Counted from the stretch's first letter, positions 35,814 through 45,536 are shown. The stretch is DNA of 64,000 nt from an uncultured Spiribacter sp. (GCA_937884605.1 CALGDM010000021.1:1-64000), one strand, 5' to 3'. Notes: generated by a model from the letters alone, not told the origin. Numbers and translations are program-made.

Positions 35814-37982
35814 ATGGACGTCTCTGATCTCATCGACCCGCTCAACCCCGCGCAGCGCGAGGCTGTCACCGCCCCGCTGGGGCATGCCCTGGTGCTGGCC
35901 GGCGCCGGCAGTGGCAAAACCCGTGTCCTGACCCACCGCGCCGCCTGGCTGGTGCGGGTCGAGGGCGCCACCCCCTGGAACCTGCTGGCCGTCACCTTCA
36001 CCAACAAGGCGGCCGCCGAGATGCGGGCCCGCATCGAATCATTGCTCGGCATCAACGGCTCGGGGCTCTGGGTGGGCACTTTCCATGGGCTCAGTCATCG
36101 GCTGTTGCGTCTGCACTGGCAGGAAGCGGGTCTGCCCCAGGGCTTCCAGATCCTCGACAGCGAGGACCAGCGGCGCCTGGTCAAGCGCGTCATGCGCGAC
36201 CTTGAGGTGGATGAAAACCGCTGGCCGGTGCGCCAGCTGCAGGGCTTTATCAATGCCCGCAAGGATGCCGGCGAGCGCGCCGAAGACCTCGACAGCGCTG
36301 ACCCCTACAGCGGCGAAATGGCCCGGGTCTATGCCGCCTACGAGCAGGCCTGTCGCAGTGCCGGGGTGGTGGACTTTGCCGAGCTGATGCTGCGCACGGT
36401 GGAAATGCTCCAGAACCACCTCGAGCTGCTGGGCCACTACCGCCGGCGCTTTCGCCACGTGCTGGTGGACGAGTTCCAGGACACCAACGGCATTCAGTAC
36501 GAGTGGCTCAAGCTGCTGGCCGGGCCCGAGTCGGACGTGTTCATCGTTGGTGACGACGATCAGTCGATCTATGGCTGGCGTGGTGCACGGGTGGAAAACC
36601 TCGAGCGTTTCCGCAACGACTACTCGCACACCCAGGTGCTGCGGCTTGAGCAGAACTACCGCTCGACCCGCACCATCCTGGATGCCGCCAACACCCTGAT
36701 CGCCCGCAACAGCGACCGGCTGGGCAAAAAGCTCTGGACCGAGGGCGAGGCCGGCGAGCCGATTGCCCTGTACGCGGCGTTCAACGAGCAGGACGAGGCC
36801 CGTTTTGTGGTCGAGCGGCTCATGGCCATGGTCGAGGAACAGGGCCTCGCGCGCAGTGATGTCGCCATCCTGTATCGCTCCAACGCCCAGTCCCGCACCT
36901 TCGAAGAGGCACTGATGGCCCGGCGCATCCCCTATCGGGTCTACGGCGGGCTGCGGTTTTTCGAGCGCGCCGAGATCAAGGATGCCCTGGCCTATCTGCG
37001 CCTGATCGCCAATCGCGATGACAGCGCCGCGCTCGAGCGCATCATCAACACCCCCACCCGGGGCATTGGCAATCGCACCGTCGAGACCCTGCGCCTTGCC
37101 GCCCGCGACCAGGGCATCAGCCTGTGGGCGGCGGCCCGGGGACTGGCAAGCCAGCCCGGCGGGCTGCCGGCCCGGGCCGGCAACGCCCTGCGCGCGTTCA
37201 TCGAACTGATCGACGGACTCGCCAGCGAGACCGCCGACGCCGCGCTGCCCGATCGCATCGAGACCGTCATCACCCGCAGCGGGCTGCGGGGCCATCTGGG
37301 CAAGGACGGTTCCGACCGCGCCCAGGACAAGCTGGAAAACCTTGACGAGCTGATCACCGCGGCCGGCAACTTCGAACAGGACAACACCGCCGAGGCCGAG
37401 ATGGAGCCGCTGACCGCATTCCTCGCCCACGCGGCGCTGGAGGCCGGCGAGGGGCAGGCCGGTGACTGGGAGGACTGTGTCCAGCTCATGACCCTGCACT
37501 CGGCCAAGGGGCTGGAATTTCCGGTGGTGTTTCTGGCCGGGCTCGAGGAGGGGCTGTTCCCGCATCGCATGTCGGTGGAGGAACCCGGCCGGCTCGAAGA
37601 GGAGCGCCGGCTGGCCTACGTCGGCATCACCCGGGCGCGGCAGCGGTTGTTGATCACCTATGCCGAGCGCCGCCGCCTGCATGGTCGCGACGACTTTGCC
37701 ATTGCCTCGCGATTCATCCGCGAGCTGCCGCCGGCGCTGGTGGACGAGGTGCGGGCGCGGTTTTCGGTGACCGGGCCCGATGCCGCGAACAGCGGCCTGG
37801 GCGAGACCCCTGCCACCCAGGCCGAGTTCGGTCTGGGTGAGCGGGTTCAGCACAGCCGTTTCGGCGAGGGTGTGGTGCTGGACTGCGAGGGCAATGGCCC
37901 CAACGCGCGCATTCAGGTCAACTTCAACCAGGCGGGCACCAAGTGGCTTGTGGCCGCATACGCCAACCTCGAACGGATCTAG
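35814..37982 (+). CDS. uvrD: DNA helicase II UvrD
   Basis: A 722-residue superfamily 1A 3'-5' helicase (E. coli 720) acting in nucleotide excision and mismatch repair. The N-terminus DVSDLIDPLNPAQREAV is UvrD-like. Motifs: I AGAGSGKTRVLTHR, II VDEFQDTN, III VGDDDQSIYGWRGA, IV-VI including LMTLHSAKGLEFPVVF and RRLAYVGITRARQRL. The C-terminal region has the RNA polymerase-binding Tudor-like end (GEGVVLDCEGNG). polA follows after 6 bp, so the two repair genes are probably co-transcribed. Confidence 0.96.
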   Translation: MDVSDLIDPLNPAQREAVTAPLGHALVLAGAGSGKTRVLTHRAAWLVRVEGATPWNLLAVTFTNKAAAEMRARIESLLGINGSGLWVGTFHGLSHRLLRLHWQEAGLPQGFQILDSEDQRRLVKRVMRDLEVDENRWPVRQLQGFINARKDAGERAEDLDSADPYSGEMARVYAAYEQACRSAGVVDFAELMLRTVEMLQNHLELLGHYRRRFRHVLVDEFQDTNGIQYEWLKLLAGPESDVFIVGDDDQSIYGWRGARVENLERFRNDYSHTQVLRLEQNYRSTRTILDAANTLIARNSDRLGKKLWTEGEAGEPIALYAAFNEQDEARFVVERLMAMVEEQGLARSDVAILYRSNAQSRTFEEALMARRIPYRVYGGLRFFERAEIKDALAYLRLIANRDDSAALERIINTPTRGIGNRTVETLRLAARDQGISLWAAARGLASQPGGLPARAGNALRAFIELIDGLASETADAALPDRIETVITRSGLRGHLGKDGSDRAQDKLENLDELITAAGNFEQDNTAEAEMEPLTAFLAHAALEAGEGQAGDWEDCVQLMTLHSAKGLEFPVVFLAGLEEGLFPHRMSVEEPGRLEEERRLAYVGITRARQRLLITYAERRRLHGRDDFAIASRFIRELPPALVDEVRARFSVTGPDAANSGLGETPATQAEFGLGERVQHSRFGEGVVLDCEGNGPNARIQVNFNQAGTKWLVAAYANLERI

Positions 37983-37988
37983 ACTGCC

Positions 37989-40718
37989 ATGAGTGACCCC
38001 GACAAGCGCCTGCTGCTGGTGGACGGTTCGTCCTACCTCTACCGCGCCTATCACGCCCTGCCGCCCCTGACCAACGCCTCCGGCGAGCCCACCGGCGCGG
38101 TCTATGGCGTGATCAGCATGCTGCGCCGGCTGATCGATGATTATCGACCGGTGCACATGGGCGTGGTCTTCGACGCGCCGGGCAAGACCTTTCGTGATGA
38201 GCTGTTCGCTGAGTACAAGGCCAACCGTCCGCCCATGCCCGACGACCTGGCCGCCCAGCTCGAGCCCCTCAAGGCGGTGGTACGGGCCATGGGCCTGCCG
38301 CTGATCGAGGTCAGCGGTGTCGAGGCGGATGACGTGATCGGCACGCTGGCGGTGCGTGGCCGGGACGAGGGTCTGACACTGCTCATCTCCACTGGCGACA
38401 AGGACATGGCGCAGCTGGTCAACGGCGGGGTCACGCTGCTCAACACCATGTCCAACACCCTGCTCGATCGCGACGGCGTCATCGACAAGTTCGGTGTGCC
38501 GCCCGAGCAGATCATCGACTATCTGGCCCTGGTGGGGGATACCTCGGACAACATCCCCGGTGTCCCCAAAGTGGGGCCCAAGACCGCCGCCAAATGGCTG
38601 ACCCAGTACCAGTCCATCGACGGGATCCGCGAGCACGCCGGGCAGATCGGCGGCAAGGTGGGCGAAAGCCTGCGCGCGCACCTCGACGAGCTGGATCTCT
38701 CGCGGCAGCTGGCGACGATTCACTGCGACGTCGACCTACCGCTGGCCCCGCTCGCCATCCGGCTGGCAAGCCCCGATCGCGACGAACTGGCCCGCCGCTA
38801 CCGCCACCTTGGGTTCAACACCTGGCTGCGCGAGGTCGAGGCCAACGGCGACGCCGACGCCGACGACCCGCCGGCGACGGTCACCCAGCATGACCCGGCC
38901 GACCCGCAGGCGAGCTATGAATGCATTCAGGACGAGGACCGCCTTGGCGAGTGGATCGAGCGGCTGGCGGCGGCGCCGTGCTTTGCCCTGGATCTTGAAA
39001 CCGACAGCCTCGATTACATGCGCGCGCGCATCGTCGGCGTGTCGTTTGCGGTGACCGCCGGCGAGGCGGCCTACCTGCCGCTGGCGCATACCGGGCCGGA
39101 TCAGCCCCGACAGCTGGACCGCGATGCCAGTCTGGCGCGGCTCAAGCCGCTGCTCGAGGACCCCGACGCCGGCAAGCTGGGGCAGAACCTCAAATACGAC
39201 ATGAGCGTGCTGGCCAATCACGGCATTACCCTGCGCGGCGTGGTCCACGACACCATGCTCGAGTCGTATTGCCTGGACGCCACGGCGGCCCGCCACGACA
39301 TGGACTCGCTGGCGCAGAAGTATCTCAACTATCGGCCCATTGGCTACGAGGCGGTCGCCGGCAAGGGCGCCCGGCAGATCAGCTTTGATCAGGTCGGTCT
39401 GGATCAGGCGGTGGACTATGCCGCCGAAGACGCCGACATCAGCCTGCGCCTGCATGAGTCGCTGTGGCCGTCGCTGGCCGAGCGCAGTGGCCCGCGATCG
39501 GTGTACGAGACCATCGAGCTGCCGCTGCTGCCGGTGCTCTCGCGCATCGAGCGCACCGGCGTGCGCGTGGATGCGGGGCTGCTGGCCACCCAGAGCCGCG
39601 AGCTGGCCGAGACCATGCAGCAGCTCGAGTCGCAGGCCCACGAAGCCGCCGGCGGCCCCTTCAACCTGGGCTCGCCCAAACAGATCCAGGAAATCCTCTA
39701 CGAGCGCCAGGGCCTGCCGGTGCTGGCCAAAACCCCCAAGGGCGCGCCCTCCACCGCCGAGTCGGTGCTCGAAGCCCTCGCCGCCCAGGGCCATGACCTG
39801 CCGCGCATGATCCTCGATTATCGCGGTGTCTCGAAGCTGCGCTCCACCTATACCGAAAAGCTGCCGGGGCTGATCAATCCCGAGACCGGACGGGTGCACA
39901 CCTCGTACCACCAGGCGGTGGCCGCCACCGGGCGGCTGTCGTCGTCGGATCCCAACCTGCAGAACATCCCCATCCGCACGCCCGAGGGTCGGCGCATTCG
40001 CCGCGCGTTTGTGCCCACGCCGGGCTATCGGCTGATGGCGGCGGACTACTCGCAGGTCGAGCTGCGCATCATGGCGCATCTGTCCGGCGACGATGGACTG
40101 CGCCGGGCCTTTGCCGAAGGGCTGGACATTCATGCCGCCACCGCCGCCGAGGTGTTCGGTGGCAAGGCCGCGGCGGTCAGCGACGATCAGCGCCGTGCGG
40201 CCAAGGCCATCAACTTTGGCCTGATCTACGGGATGTCGGCCTGGGGGCTTGCCCGCCAGCTGGGCATCGAGCGCGGCGAGGCACAGAGCTATGTCGATCG
40301 CTATTTCGAGCGCTATCCCGGAGTCCGCGCCTTCATGGACGAGACCCGCGCCCGGGCCCACGAGCAGGGCTATGTCGAGACCGTCTACGGCCGCCGCCTC
40401 TATCTGCCCGAGATCAACAGCCGCAACAATCAGCGCCGCCAGTATGCCGAGCGCACCGCCATCAATGCCCCCATGCAGGGGACGGCCGCCGACATCATCA
40501 AGCGGGCCATGATTGTGGTGGATGACTGGATCACCGGCGAGCAGCCCGATGCGACCCTTGTCATGCAGGTCCACGACGAGCTGGTGCTGGAGGTGCCGGC
40601 GGGCGAGGAGGCCGCCATCGGCGAGCGGATCCGCGGTTTCATGGCCGATGCGGCGGATCTCGATGTGGCGCTGGAAGTGGAAGTCGGTGTCGGTGACGAT
40701 TGGGATACCGCGCACTGA
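37989..40718 (+). CDS. polA: DNA polymerase I
   Basis: A 909-residue three-domain polymerase. The N-terminal 5'-3' exonuclease starts LLLVDGSSYLYRAYHALPPL. The 3'-5' proofreading domain has all motifs: DLETDS (ExoI), NLKYD (ExoII) and YAAED (ExoIII), so proofreading should be active. The polymerase domain has DYSQVELRIMAHLS (motif A), RRAAKAINFGLIYG (O-helix) and QVHDELVLEV (motif C). It fills gaps in repair and replaces Okazaki primers. Downstream lie a probable sRNA and a strong terminator. Confidence 0.98.
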   Translation: MSDPDKRLLLVDGSSYLYRAYHALPPLTNASGEPTGAVYGVISMLRRLIDDYRPVHMGVVFDAPGKTFRDELFAEYKANRPPMPDDLAAQLEPLKAVVRAMGLPLIEVSGVEADDVIGTLAVRGRDEGLTLLISTGDKDMAQLVNGGVTLLNTMSNTLLDRDGVIDKFGVPPEQIIDYLALVGDTSDNIPGVPKVGPKTAAKWLTQYQSIDGIREHAGQIGGKVGESLRAHLDELDLSRQLATIHCDVDLPLAPLAIRLASPDRDELARRYRHLGFNTWLREVEANGDADADDPPATVTQHDPADPQASYECIQDEDRLGEWIERLAAAPCFALDLETDSLDYMRARIVGVSFAVTAGEAAYLPLAHTGPDQPRQLDRDASLARLKPLLEDPDAGKLGQNLKYDMSVLANHGITLRGVVHDTMLESYCLDATAARHDMDSLAQKYLNYRPIGYEAVAGKGARQISFDQVGLDQAVDYAAEDADISLRLHESLWPSLAERSGPRSVYETIELPLLPVLSRIERTGVRVDAGLLATQSRELAETMQQLESQAHEAAGGPFNLGSPKQIQEILYERQGLPVLAKTPKGAPSTAESVLEALAAQGHDLPRMILDYRGVSKLRSTYTEKLPGLINPETGRVHTSYHQAVAATGRLSSSDPNLQNIPIRTPEGRRIRRAFVPTPGYRLMAADYSQVELRIMAHLSGDDGLRRAFAEGLDIHAATAAEVFGGKAAAVSDDQRRAAKAINFGLIYGMSAWGLARQLGIERGEAQSYVDRYFERYPGVRAFMDETRARAHEQGYVETVYGRRLYLPEINSRNNQRRQYAERTAINAPMQGTAADIIKRAMIVVDDWITGEQPDATLVMQVHDELVLEVPAGEEAAIGERIRGFMADAADLDVALEVEVGVGDDWDTAH

Positions 40719-40744
40719 ACTTCGCCGCGACCGGCGCTGTCATT
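40717..40744 (+). promoter_or_regulatory. Candidate sigmaE/AlgU-type promoter at the polA stop
   Basis: GAACTT at 40717-40722, overlapping the polA TGA, is followed after 16 bp by GTCATT at 40739-40744. The first element matches the envelope-stress sigmaE/AlgU -35 exactly; the second matches the -10 (GTCTGA/GTCTAA type) only partly. It would start an RNA near 40751. Confidence 0.45.
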
Positions 40745-40750
40745 ACAGGT

Positions 40751-40878
40751 GCGTCAGTGCCCGGCGCGGCCCGCGACTCCCTCCCTTGAGCGCGGGTCAG
40801 TCTGATCCGGCCGTTTCCCCCCTATGGCCGGGTCAAACGTCCCCGGTATCCATCCCCCCCTGGATACCGGGGTTTTTT
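40751..40878 (+). ncRNA. Candidate small RNA downstream of polA (Spot 42/ErsA locus)
   Basis: The polA-engB gap, where enterobacteria carry Spot 42 and Pseudomonas carries ErsA, can fold into three consecutive hairpins. Stem 1 is CCCGCG 40770-40775 with CGCGGG 40791-40796. Stem 2 is 40804-40812 with 40826-40834 (9 bp including one G-U). Stem 3 is the terminator at 40841-40872. All three loops are C-rich and unpaired (ACTCCCTCCCTTGAG, GTTTCCCCCCTAT, TCCCCCCC), suited to pair with G-rich ribosome sites. The predicted length is about 128 nt. No sequence identity to Spot 42 or ErsA is claimed. Confidence 0.6.
40841..40878 (+). terminator. Rho-independent terminator after polA / sRNA
   Basis: A perfect 12-bp stem, CCCCGGTATCCA (40841-40852) with TGGATACCGGGG (40861-40872), encloses an 8-nt C-rich loop and is followed by six T at 40873-40878. 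It is the clearest intrinsic terminator in the window. The T-run touches the stop codon of the convergent engB. Confidence 0.95.
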
Positions 40879-41482
40879 ATGTCTGCAACCAGTGATCGAG
40901 CTGCTCGCGGGCGGCGTCCACGCCATTGCGCGTCTGTGCCGAAAACAACTGGACGGTCGCCATTTCGCAATGCTCGCCGGCATCGCGCCGGACTGCCTGC
41001 AGGGTGTTGCCCGCCGCGCCCCGGCGCAGCTTGTCGGCCTTGCTGAGCAGGATATGCACCGGCAGTTCGGCGGCATCGCACCAGGCCAGCATCTGCTGAT
41101 CGAGCGGGCCCAGCGGGTGACGGATATCCATGATCAGCACCAGGCCGCGCAGGCTCTCGCGGCCTTCCAGATACTGCGGCAGCACCTGCTGCCAATGGCT
41201 GCGGACCGAGGGCGGCGCCTTGGCATAACCATAGCCGGGCAGATCCATGAGCCGGGTTGCGGCAACATCCCCGGTCAGCGGGAAGACGTTGATCTGCTGG
41301 GTCCGCCCGGGGGTCTTGCTGACCCGGGCGAGCTGCTTCTGGTCGGTGATGGCATTGAGCGCGCTGGATTTGCCGGCATTCGAGCGGCCGGCGAATGCCA
41401 CCTCGGCCCCCTGATCAGGGGGCAGCTGCTCGAGCTCTGCGGCGGACAGAAGGAATTGCGCACGGCGGTAATCTAGTGTCAT
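40877..41482 (-). CDS. engB: Ribosome biogenesis GTP-binding protein EngB (YihA/YsxC)
   Basis: A 201-residue GTPase needed for late 50S assembly. G1 is [15 protein letters not shown]3 DLPGYGYA, G4 SKADKL; the conserved K-TPGRTQ segment ([13 protein letters not shown]) is present. The ATG at 41482 gives the normal N-terminus; a TTG four codons upstream is less likely. It converges on polA and lies next to the candidate sRNA, the same arrangement as in E. coli and Pseudomonas. Confidence 0.95.
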   Translation of the reverse strand: MTLDYRRAQFLLSAAELEQLPPDQGAEVAFAGRSNAGKSSALNAITDQKQLARVSKTPGRTQQINVFPLTGDVAATRLMDLPGYGYAKAPPSVRSHWQQVLPQYLEGRESLRGLVLIMDIRHPLGPLDQQMLAWCDAAELPVHILLSKADKLRRGAAGNTLQAVRRDAGEHCEMATVQLFSAQTRNGVDAAREQLDHWLQT

Positions 41483-41504
41483 TGTCTCAACCAAGACCGC
41501 TGAA

Positions 41505-41533
41505 TTGACCCCTCCGGGGGGCGTTGGTATAAA
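41505..41533 (+). promoter_or_regulatory. Sigma70-type promoter for cytochrome c4
   Basis: TTGACC at 41505-41510, a spacer of exactly 17 bp and TATAAA at 41528-41533 form one of the best sigma70 promoters in the window, about 30 bp before the cytochrome c4 ATG. Confidence 0.75.
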
Positions 41534-41562
41534 GCCATTCTATCCAAGAACTGTCGGACATC

Positions 41563-42201
41563 ATGATCGTTAAGTTGTTATCCGCGCTTGCCGCGCTGTG
41601 CCTTATGAGCGGGGCGGCCCAGGCCCAGCTCGAAAACGCCGACCCGAAACGTGGCGAAGCTGCTTCGGCCACCTGCGTCGCCTGCCATGGTGCCCAGGGC
41701 AACAGCGTTGTGCCCAACTACCCCAACCTGGCCGGGCAGCACGCGGACTACATTTACGAGCACCTGCAGTTCTACAAGTCCGGCGAGCGCGAGAACGCCA
41801 TCATGCTGGGCCAGGCGGCCGGTCTGGACAAGCAGACCATGGCTGATCTGGCGGTGTATTTCTCCGAGCTCGATGCCGAGCTGGGCGAGACCCCCGAGGA
41901 GTTGCTCAGCACCGGGCGCAGCATCTACATGGGCGGCATTGCCGAGAAGGGTGTGCCGGCCTGTGTCAGCTGCCACGGCCCCGGTGGCATGGGCGTGCCC
42001 AGCAGCGGCTACCCGCGGCTGAGTGGCCAGAAGGTGCAGTACACCGTCGAACAGCTGGGGCTGTACCAGTCGGGCAAGCGCTCCGGCTATGGGCAGGCCG
42101 GGATGATGAACGACATCGCCTCGAAGCTTGACGACGAAGAGATTCAGGCCGTTGCCAACTATGTGCGCGGCCTCTACCCAACGGATATTGCAGCCGAATA
42201 G
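41563..42201 (+). CDS. Diheme cytochrome c4
   Basis: A 212-residue periplasmic protein with a signal peptide (LLSALAALCLMSGAAQAQ) and two class I cytochrome c domains, each with a heme-binding CxxCH: CVACH in the first half and CVSCH in the second. Methionine ligands are expected in the IMLGQA/MMNDIA regions. Cytochrome c4 passes electrons to terminal oxidases. It lies upstream of resB-ccsA, the machinery that attaches its hemes, a conserved pairing. Confidence 0.93.
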   Translation: MIVKLLSALAALCLMSGAAQAQLENADPKRGEAASATCVACHGAQGNSVVPNYPNLAGQHADYIYEHLQFYKSGERENAIMLGQAAGLDKQTMADLAVYFSELDAELGETPEELLSTGRSIYMGGIAEKGVPACVSCHGPGGMGVPSSGYPRLSGQKVQYTVEQLGLYQSGKRSGYGQAGMMNDIASKLDDEEIQAVANYVRGLYPTDIAAE

Positions 42202-42295
42202 TTCGCGACCGATGGCAAATCCCCCGTTGGCGGATGGTTAAACCGGCTTCCGACGCGGGGTACCATGGGATCCATAGCGAACAGGTGGGCATTCA

Positions 42296-44365
42296 ATGGT
42301 CCAGAATGCTGCGACAGTGACAGACAGCCCCTCGGGGCCCAAGCGGCGCGACAAGCGGCGCTCCGGCAGCATATGGCTTGAATTCCTGGGGTCGATGAAC
42401 CTGGCGATCACCCTGCTGGTGGTGGTCAGCATCGCCTCGATCATCGGCACCGTCCTGCCGCAGAACAATCCCTACAACGAATATCTCATCCAGTTCGGGC
42501 CGTTCTGGTTTGAAGTGTTCCGCATGCTCAACCTCTACGACGTGTATTCGGCGTGGTGGTTTCTGGGCATTCTCGGCTTTCTGATCCTGTCCACCGGCGT
42601 CTGCGTGAGCCGGCACATCCCCAGCGTCTGGCGCGAAGTCACCCGCTATCGCACCCATGTGCGCGAACGCTCGCTGCTGGCGCTCTCCAACCATCGCCGC
42701 TGGCAGGCCGATTGCGATGCCGAATCCGCCGAGATGCTCGCCGATTCGGCGTTCCGCGGCTATGGCTACCGCACCCGGCGCGAGGTGCGCGGCGACACGG
42801 TGATCCTGGCCGGCATGAAGGGCGGCGCCACCCGGGCGGGTTATGTGCTCACCCATGTCGCCGTGGTGGTGATCGCGGTGGGCGCGCTGATCGACGGCAA
42901 CATCAACCTCAAGATTCGCGAAATGACCGGCGATCTGGCCATCGAGACCCGCGATCTGCCGGTCTCGCAGGTGCCGGGTGAGAGTTGGCTGCCGCCCGAG
43001 AGCGGCTCGTTCCGCGGCAATATCACCATCCCCGAAGGCGCCAACAGCGGTGTCACCTTTTTGCAGGTCCGCGATGGCTACCTGGTCCAGGAGCTGCCCT
43101 TCGAGATCTATCTCGAGGACTTTCGCATCGACCACTACCCCAACGGTATGCCCAGCAGCTACGAGAGTGATCTGGTCATCCATGACCCGGCGCTGGAAGA
43201 ACCGATTCGCAAGACCATCTCGGTCAATGAACCGCTCACCCACCGCGGCCACACGCTGTATCAGGCCTCGTTCACCGATGGCGGGACAGCGCTGGATCTG
43301 ACCGGGCACATCCTCGATGGCTCCGGCGCCTCCATGCCGGTGGATGGCCGCGTGTTCGAAAACCTGCGCCTGCAGCTGGGCGGCACTCAGCGAACGCTCG
43401 AAATCGACGACTTCCAGCTGTTCAACGTCAATCCCGACCCGCGGGCCGTCGAGCGGACCGGCGCCCGGGACGAGTTCCGCAACGTCGGGCCGTCGTTCAA
43501 CTACACCATGCGCGACGACGCCGGCCAGGCGCGCGAATTTCACACCTACATGGCGCCGGTGGAAATCGACGGGCGCTGGTACTATCTGCATGGCGTTCGC
43601 AGCAGCCCCGGCCAGCCGTTCCAGTACCTGCATGTGCCGGCCGACGACGACGCCTCGATGGGGACTTTCCTCGACTTCTACGCCGCGCTGGATGATCCCA
43701 ACCGCGTCGAACAGGCGGCCCGGCGCGCCGCCGATGGTCTGCTCTCGCAGATGGGCGTGGCCAACCCCGACCTGGGCGAACGGGTGGCGGGTACCGCCGA
43801 TGACATGATCACGACTTTGCTTGACGGGGGCTTTGGCGCGGTCAACCGTCAGCTCGAGGCGCGGGTGGCCGGCTCCAATCGCCCCGAGATGCTGCTGGAG
43901 TTTTCCCGCTCGGTGCTTCAGCGCACCCTGTTCGAGATCTATCGCGAGGTGCTCGCCGCGCGGCAGGGCGTGCAGCTGTCAATGGTTCAGACCGATGCCG
44001 ATCAGCGGGGTTTTTTCGAGGACGCGATGAATGCGGTCTCGACGATCTCGGATTACGGGGCGCCGGTGATCTTTAGCATCGATCACTTTGACCACCGTCA
44101 GGCCACGGGCCTTCAAATTACCCGCGCCCCGGGCAAGAATGTGGTGTATGCCGGCTCGGCAATGCTCACGATCGGGGTGTTTCTGCTTTTCTATGTCTCG
44201 CATCGGCGCGTCTGGGCGCTGATCACCCCGCGGGACAACGGGGGTGCCGACCTGCTGATGGCCGGCGCCAATCAGCGCCAGCCCGAGGCCTTTGCCAAGG
44301 AGTTCGGAGAACTGGCGGACGCGGTCGATCAACAGTTCGAGCGCGACAACACGGACCGAGGGTAG
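42296..44365 (+). CDS. resB: Cytochrome c biogenesis protein ResB/Ccs1
   Basis: A 689-residue membrane protein of System II cytochrome c maturation. The N-terminal helices (MNLAITLLVVVSIASIIGTV and WWFLGILGFLILSTGVCVSR) are ResB-typical. They are followed by a large periplasmic part and a last membrane helix (SAMLTIGVFLLFYVSHRRVW). With CcsA it carries heme and keeps apocytochrome thiols reduced. The next gene is ccsA, 4 bp away. Confidence 0.93.
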   Translation: MVQNAATVTDSPSGPKRRDKRRSGSIWLEFLGSMNLAITLLVVVSIASIIGTVLPQNNPYNEYLIQFGPFWFEVFRMLNLYDVYSAWWFLGILGFLILSTGVCVSRHIPSVWREVTRYRTHVRERSLLALSNHRRWQADCDAESAEMLADSAFRGYGYRTRREVRGDTVILAGMKGGATRAGYVLTHVAVVVIAVGALIDGNINLKIREMTGDLAIETRDLPVSQVPGESWLPPESGSFRGNITIPEGANSGVTFLQVRDGYLVQELPFEIYLEDFRIDHYPNGMPSSYESDLVIHDPALEEPIRKTISVNEPLTHRGHTLYQASFTDGGTALDLTGHILDGSGASMPVDGRVFENLRLQLGGTQRTLEIDDFQLFNVNPDPRAVERTGARDEFRNVGPSFNYTMRDDAGQAREFHTYMAPVEIDGRWYYLHGVRSSPGQPFQYLHVPADDDASMGTFLDFYAALDDPNRVEQAARRAADGLLSQMGVANPDLGERVAGTADDMITTLLDGGFGAVNRQLEARVAGSNRPEMLLEFSRSVLQRTLFEIYREVLAARQGVQLSMVQTDADQRGFFEDAMNAVSTISDYGAPVIFSIDHFDHRQATGLQITRAPGKNVVYAGSAMLTIGVFLLFYVSHRRVWALITPRDNGGADLLMAGANQRQPEAFAKEFGELADAVDQQFERDNTDRG

Positions 44366-44369
44366 GGAA

Positions 44370-45536
44370 ATGGTAGCGTCCCGCGAAGAAATGATGCGTC
44401 AGATGCGCCGGCCGCGTCTCTGGCAGCGGCTGACGGCGGGCGACTGGGCCTGGGCGGCTCTGGTTGCCCTGGCAACCGCCGGCACCTTCCAGGTGCTGGG
44501 CGATGTCATGAACGGCTACGAGGTGGTGATCACGCTGTTCACCGCCGGGATGATGATCGGCATCGGCTGGCACTGGAGCGCCTCGAAAATCTATATGGCC
44601 GCGGTCTGTGCGCTCAGCCTGTTCGCGGTCATGCGCTATCCGACGCTGGAGGTCGCGCAGACCGATTTCTTCTTGCAGTACCTGCTGGCCAGCCAGTCCG
44701 CGATCATGTGGATGAGCGCGCTGTTTCCGGCGGCAACGCTGGTCTATGGCATTTCGCTTTTCACCGGCAATGTCTTTACCGGCCGGGTCGCCTCGACGCT
44801 GACCTGGTTTGGCGCGGGTGCCGGCATGGTCGGCCTGCTGGTGCGCTGGCACGAAACCCATCTGTTTGCCGGCGGCATTGGCTATATCCCGGTCAGCAAC
44901 CTCTACGAGGTGTTCGTGCTGTTCGCGGTCATCACCGCACTGATCTATCTCTATTATGAAAAGGCCCAGCAGACCTATTCCATGGGCTTTTTCGTGCTGC
45001 TGGTGATCACCGCCTCGGTGGGCTTTCTGCTCTGGTACCACTTTGACCGCGGCGCCTCGCAGATCGAGCCGCTGGTCCCGGCGCTGAAAAGCTACTGGAT
45101 GAAGATCCATGTGCCCACCAACTTCATTGGCTATGGCTGCTTTGCGATCGCCGCCATGCTGGGTGTGGCCTACCTGATCCGTGCCCGGGTGCCCGATGAC
45201 AGCAAGTGGGCGCAGCGCCTGCCCACGCTCAAGCAGATCGACGATGTGAGCTATCGCAGCATCGCGCTGGGCTTTGCCTTTTTCACCGTCGCCACCATTC
45301 TCGGTGCCCTGTGGGCGGCCGAGGCCTGGGGCGCCTACTGGTCGTGGGACCCCAAGGAGACCTGGGCGCTGATCGTCTGGCTCAACTATGCGGCCTGGCT
45401 GCATCTGCGCTACACCAAGGGCCTGCGCGGCACGCCCATGGCCTGGTGGGCGGTGATCGGTCTGTTCGTCACCACCTTCGCCTTTCTGGGGGTCAACATG
45501 TTCCTCTCGGGACTGCACTCCTACGGCGAGCTGTAG
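44370..45536 (+). CDS. ccsA: Cytochrome c biogenesis protein CcsA/ResC
   Basis: A 388-residue heme-handling membrane protein with about eight helices. The periplasmic WWD heme-binding motif is WGAYWSWDPKETWALIVWL; further histidines are expected to serve as heme ligands. The ATG at 44370 is chosen over a frame that extends into resB; AGGG lies just upstream. It works as a complex with ResB to ligate heme to cytochromes such as the c4 encoded upstream. Confidence 0.95.
   Translation: MVASREEMMRQMRRPRLWQRLTAGDWAWAALVALATAGTFQVLGDVMNGYEVVITLFTAGMMIGIGWHWSASKIYMAAVCALSLFAVMRYPTLEVAQTDFFLQYLLASQSAIMWMSALFPAATLVYGISLFTGNVFTGRVASTLTWFGAGAGMVGLLVRWHETHLFAGGIGYIPVSNLYEVFVLFAVITALIYLYYEKAQQTYSMGFFVLLVITASVGFLLWYHFDRGASQIEPLVPALKSYWMKIHVPTNFIGYGCFAIAAMLGVAYLIRARVPDDSKWAQRLPTLKQIDDVSYRSIALGFAFFTVATILGALWAAEAWGAYWSWDPKETWALIVWLNYAAWLHLRYTKGLRGTPMAWWAVIGLFVTTFAFLGVNMFLSGLHSYGEL

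Noticed and set aside
36039-38723. An 894-codon minus-strand open frame
   Set aside because: It is antisense to uvrD and the start of polA, both certain genes; low-complexity Gly/His/Gln-rich translation typical of a shadow frame.
40751-40878. Calling the polA-engB RNA Spot 42 (spf) itself
   Set aside because: Position and terminator agree, but I see no primary sequence match to Spot 42, and the C-rich loops differ; only a positional relationship is claimed.
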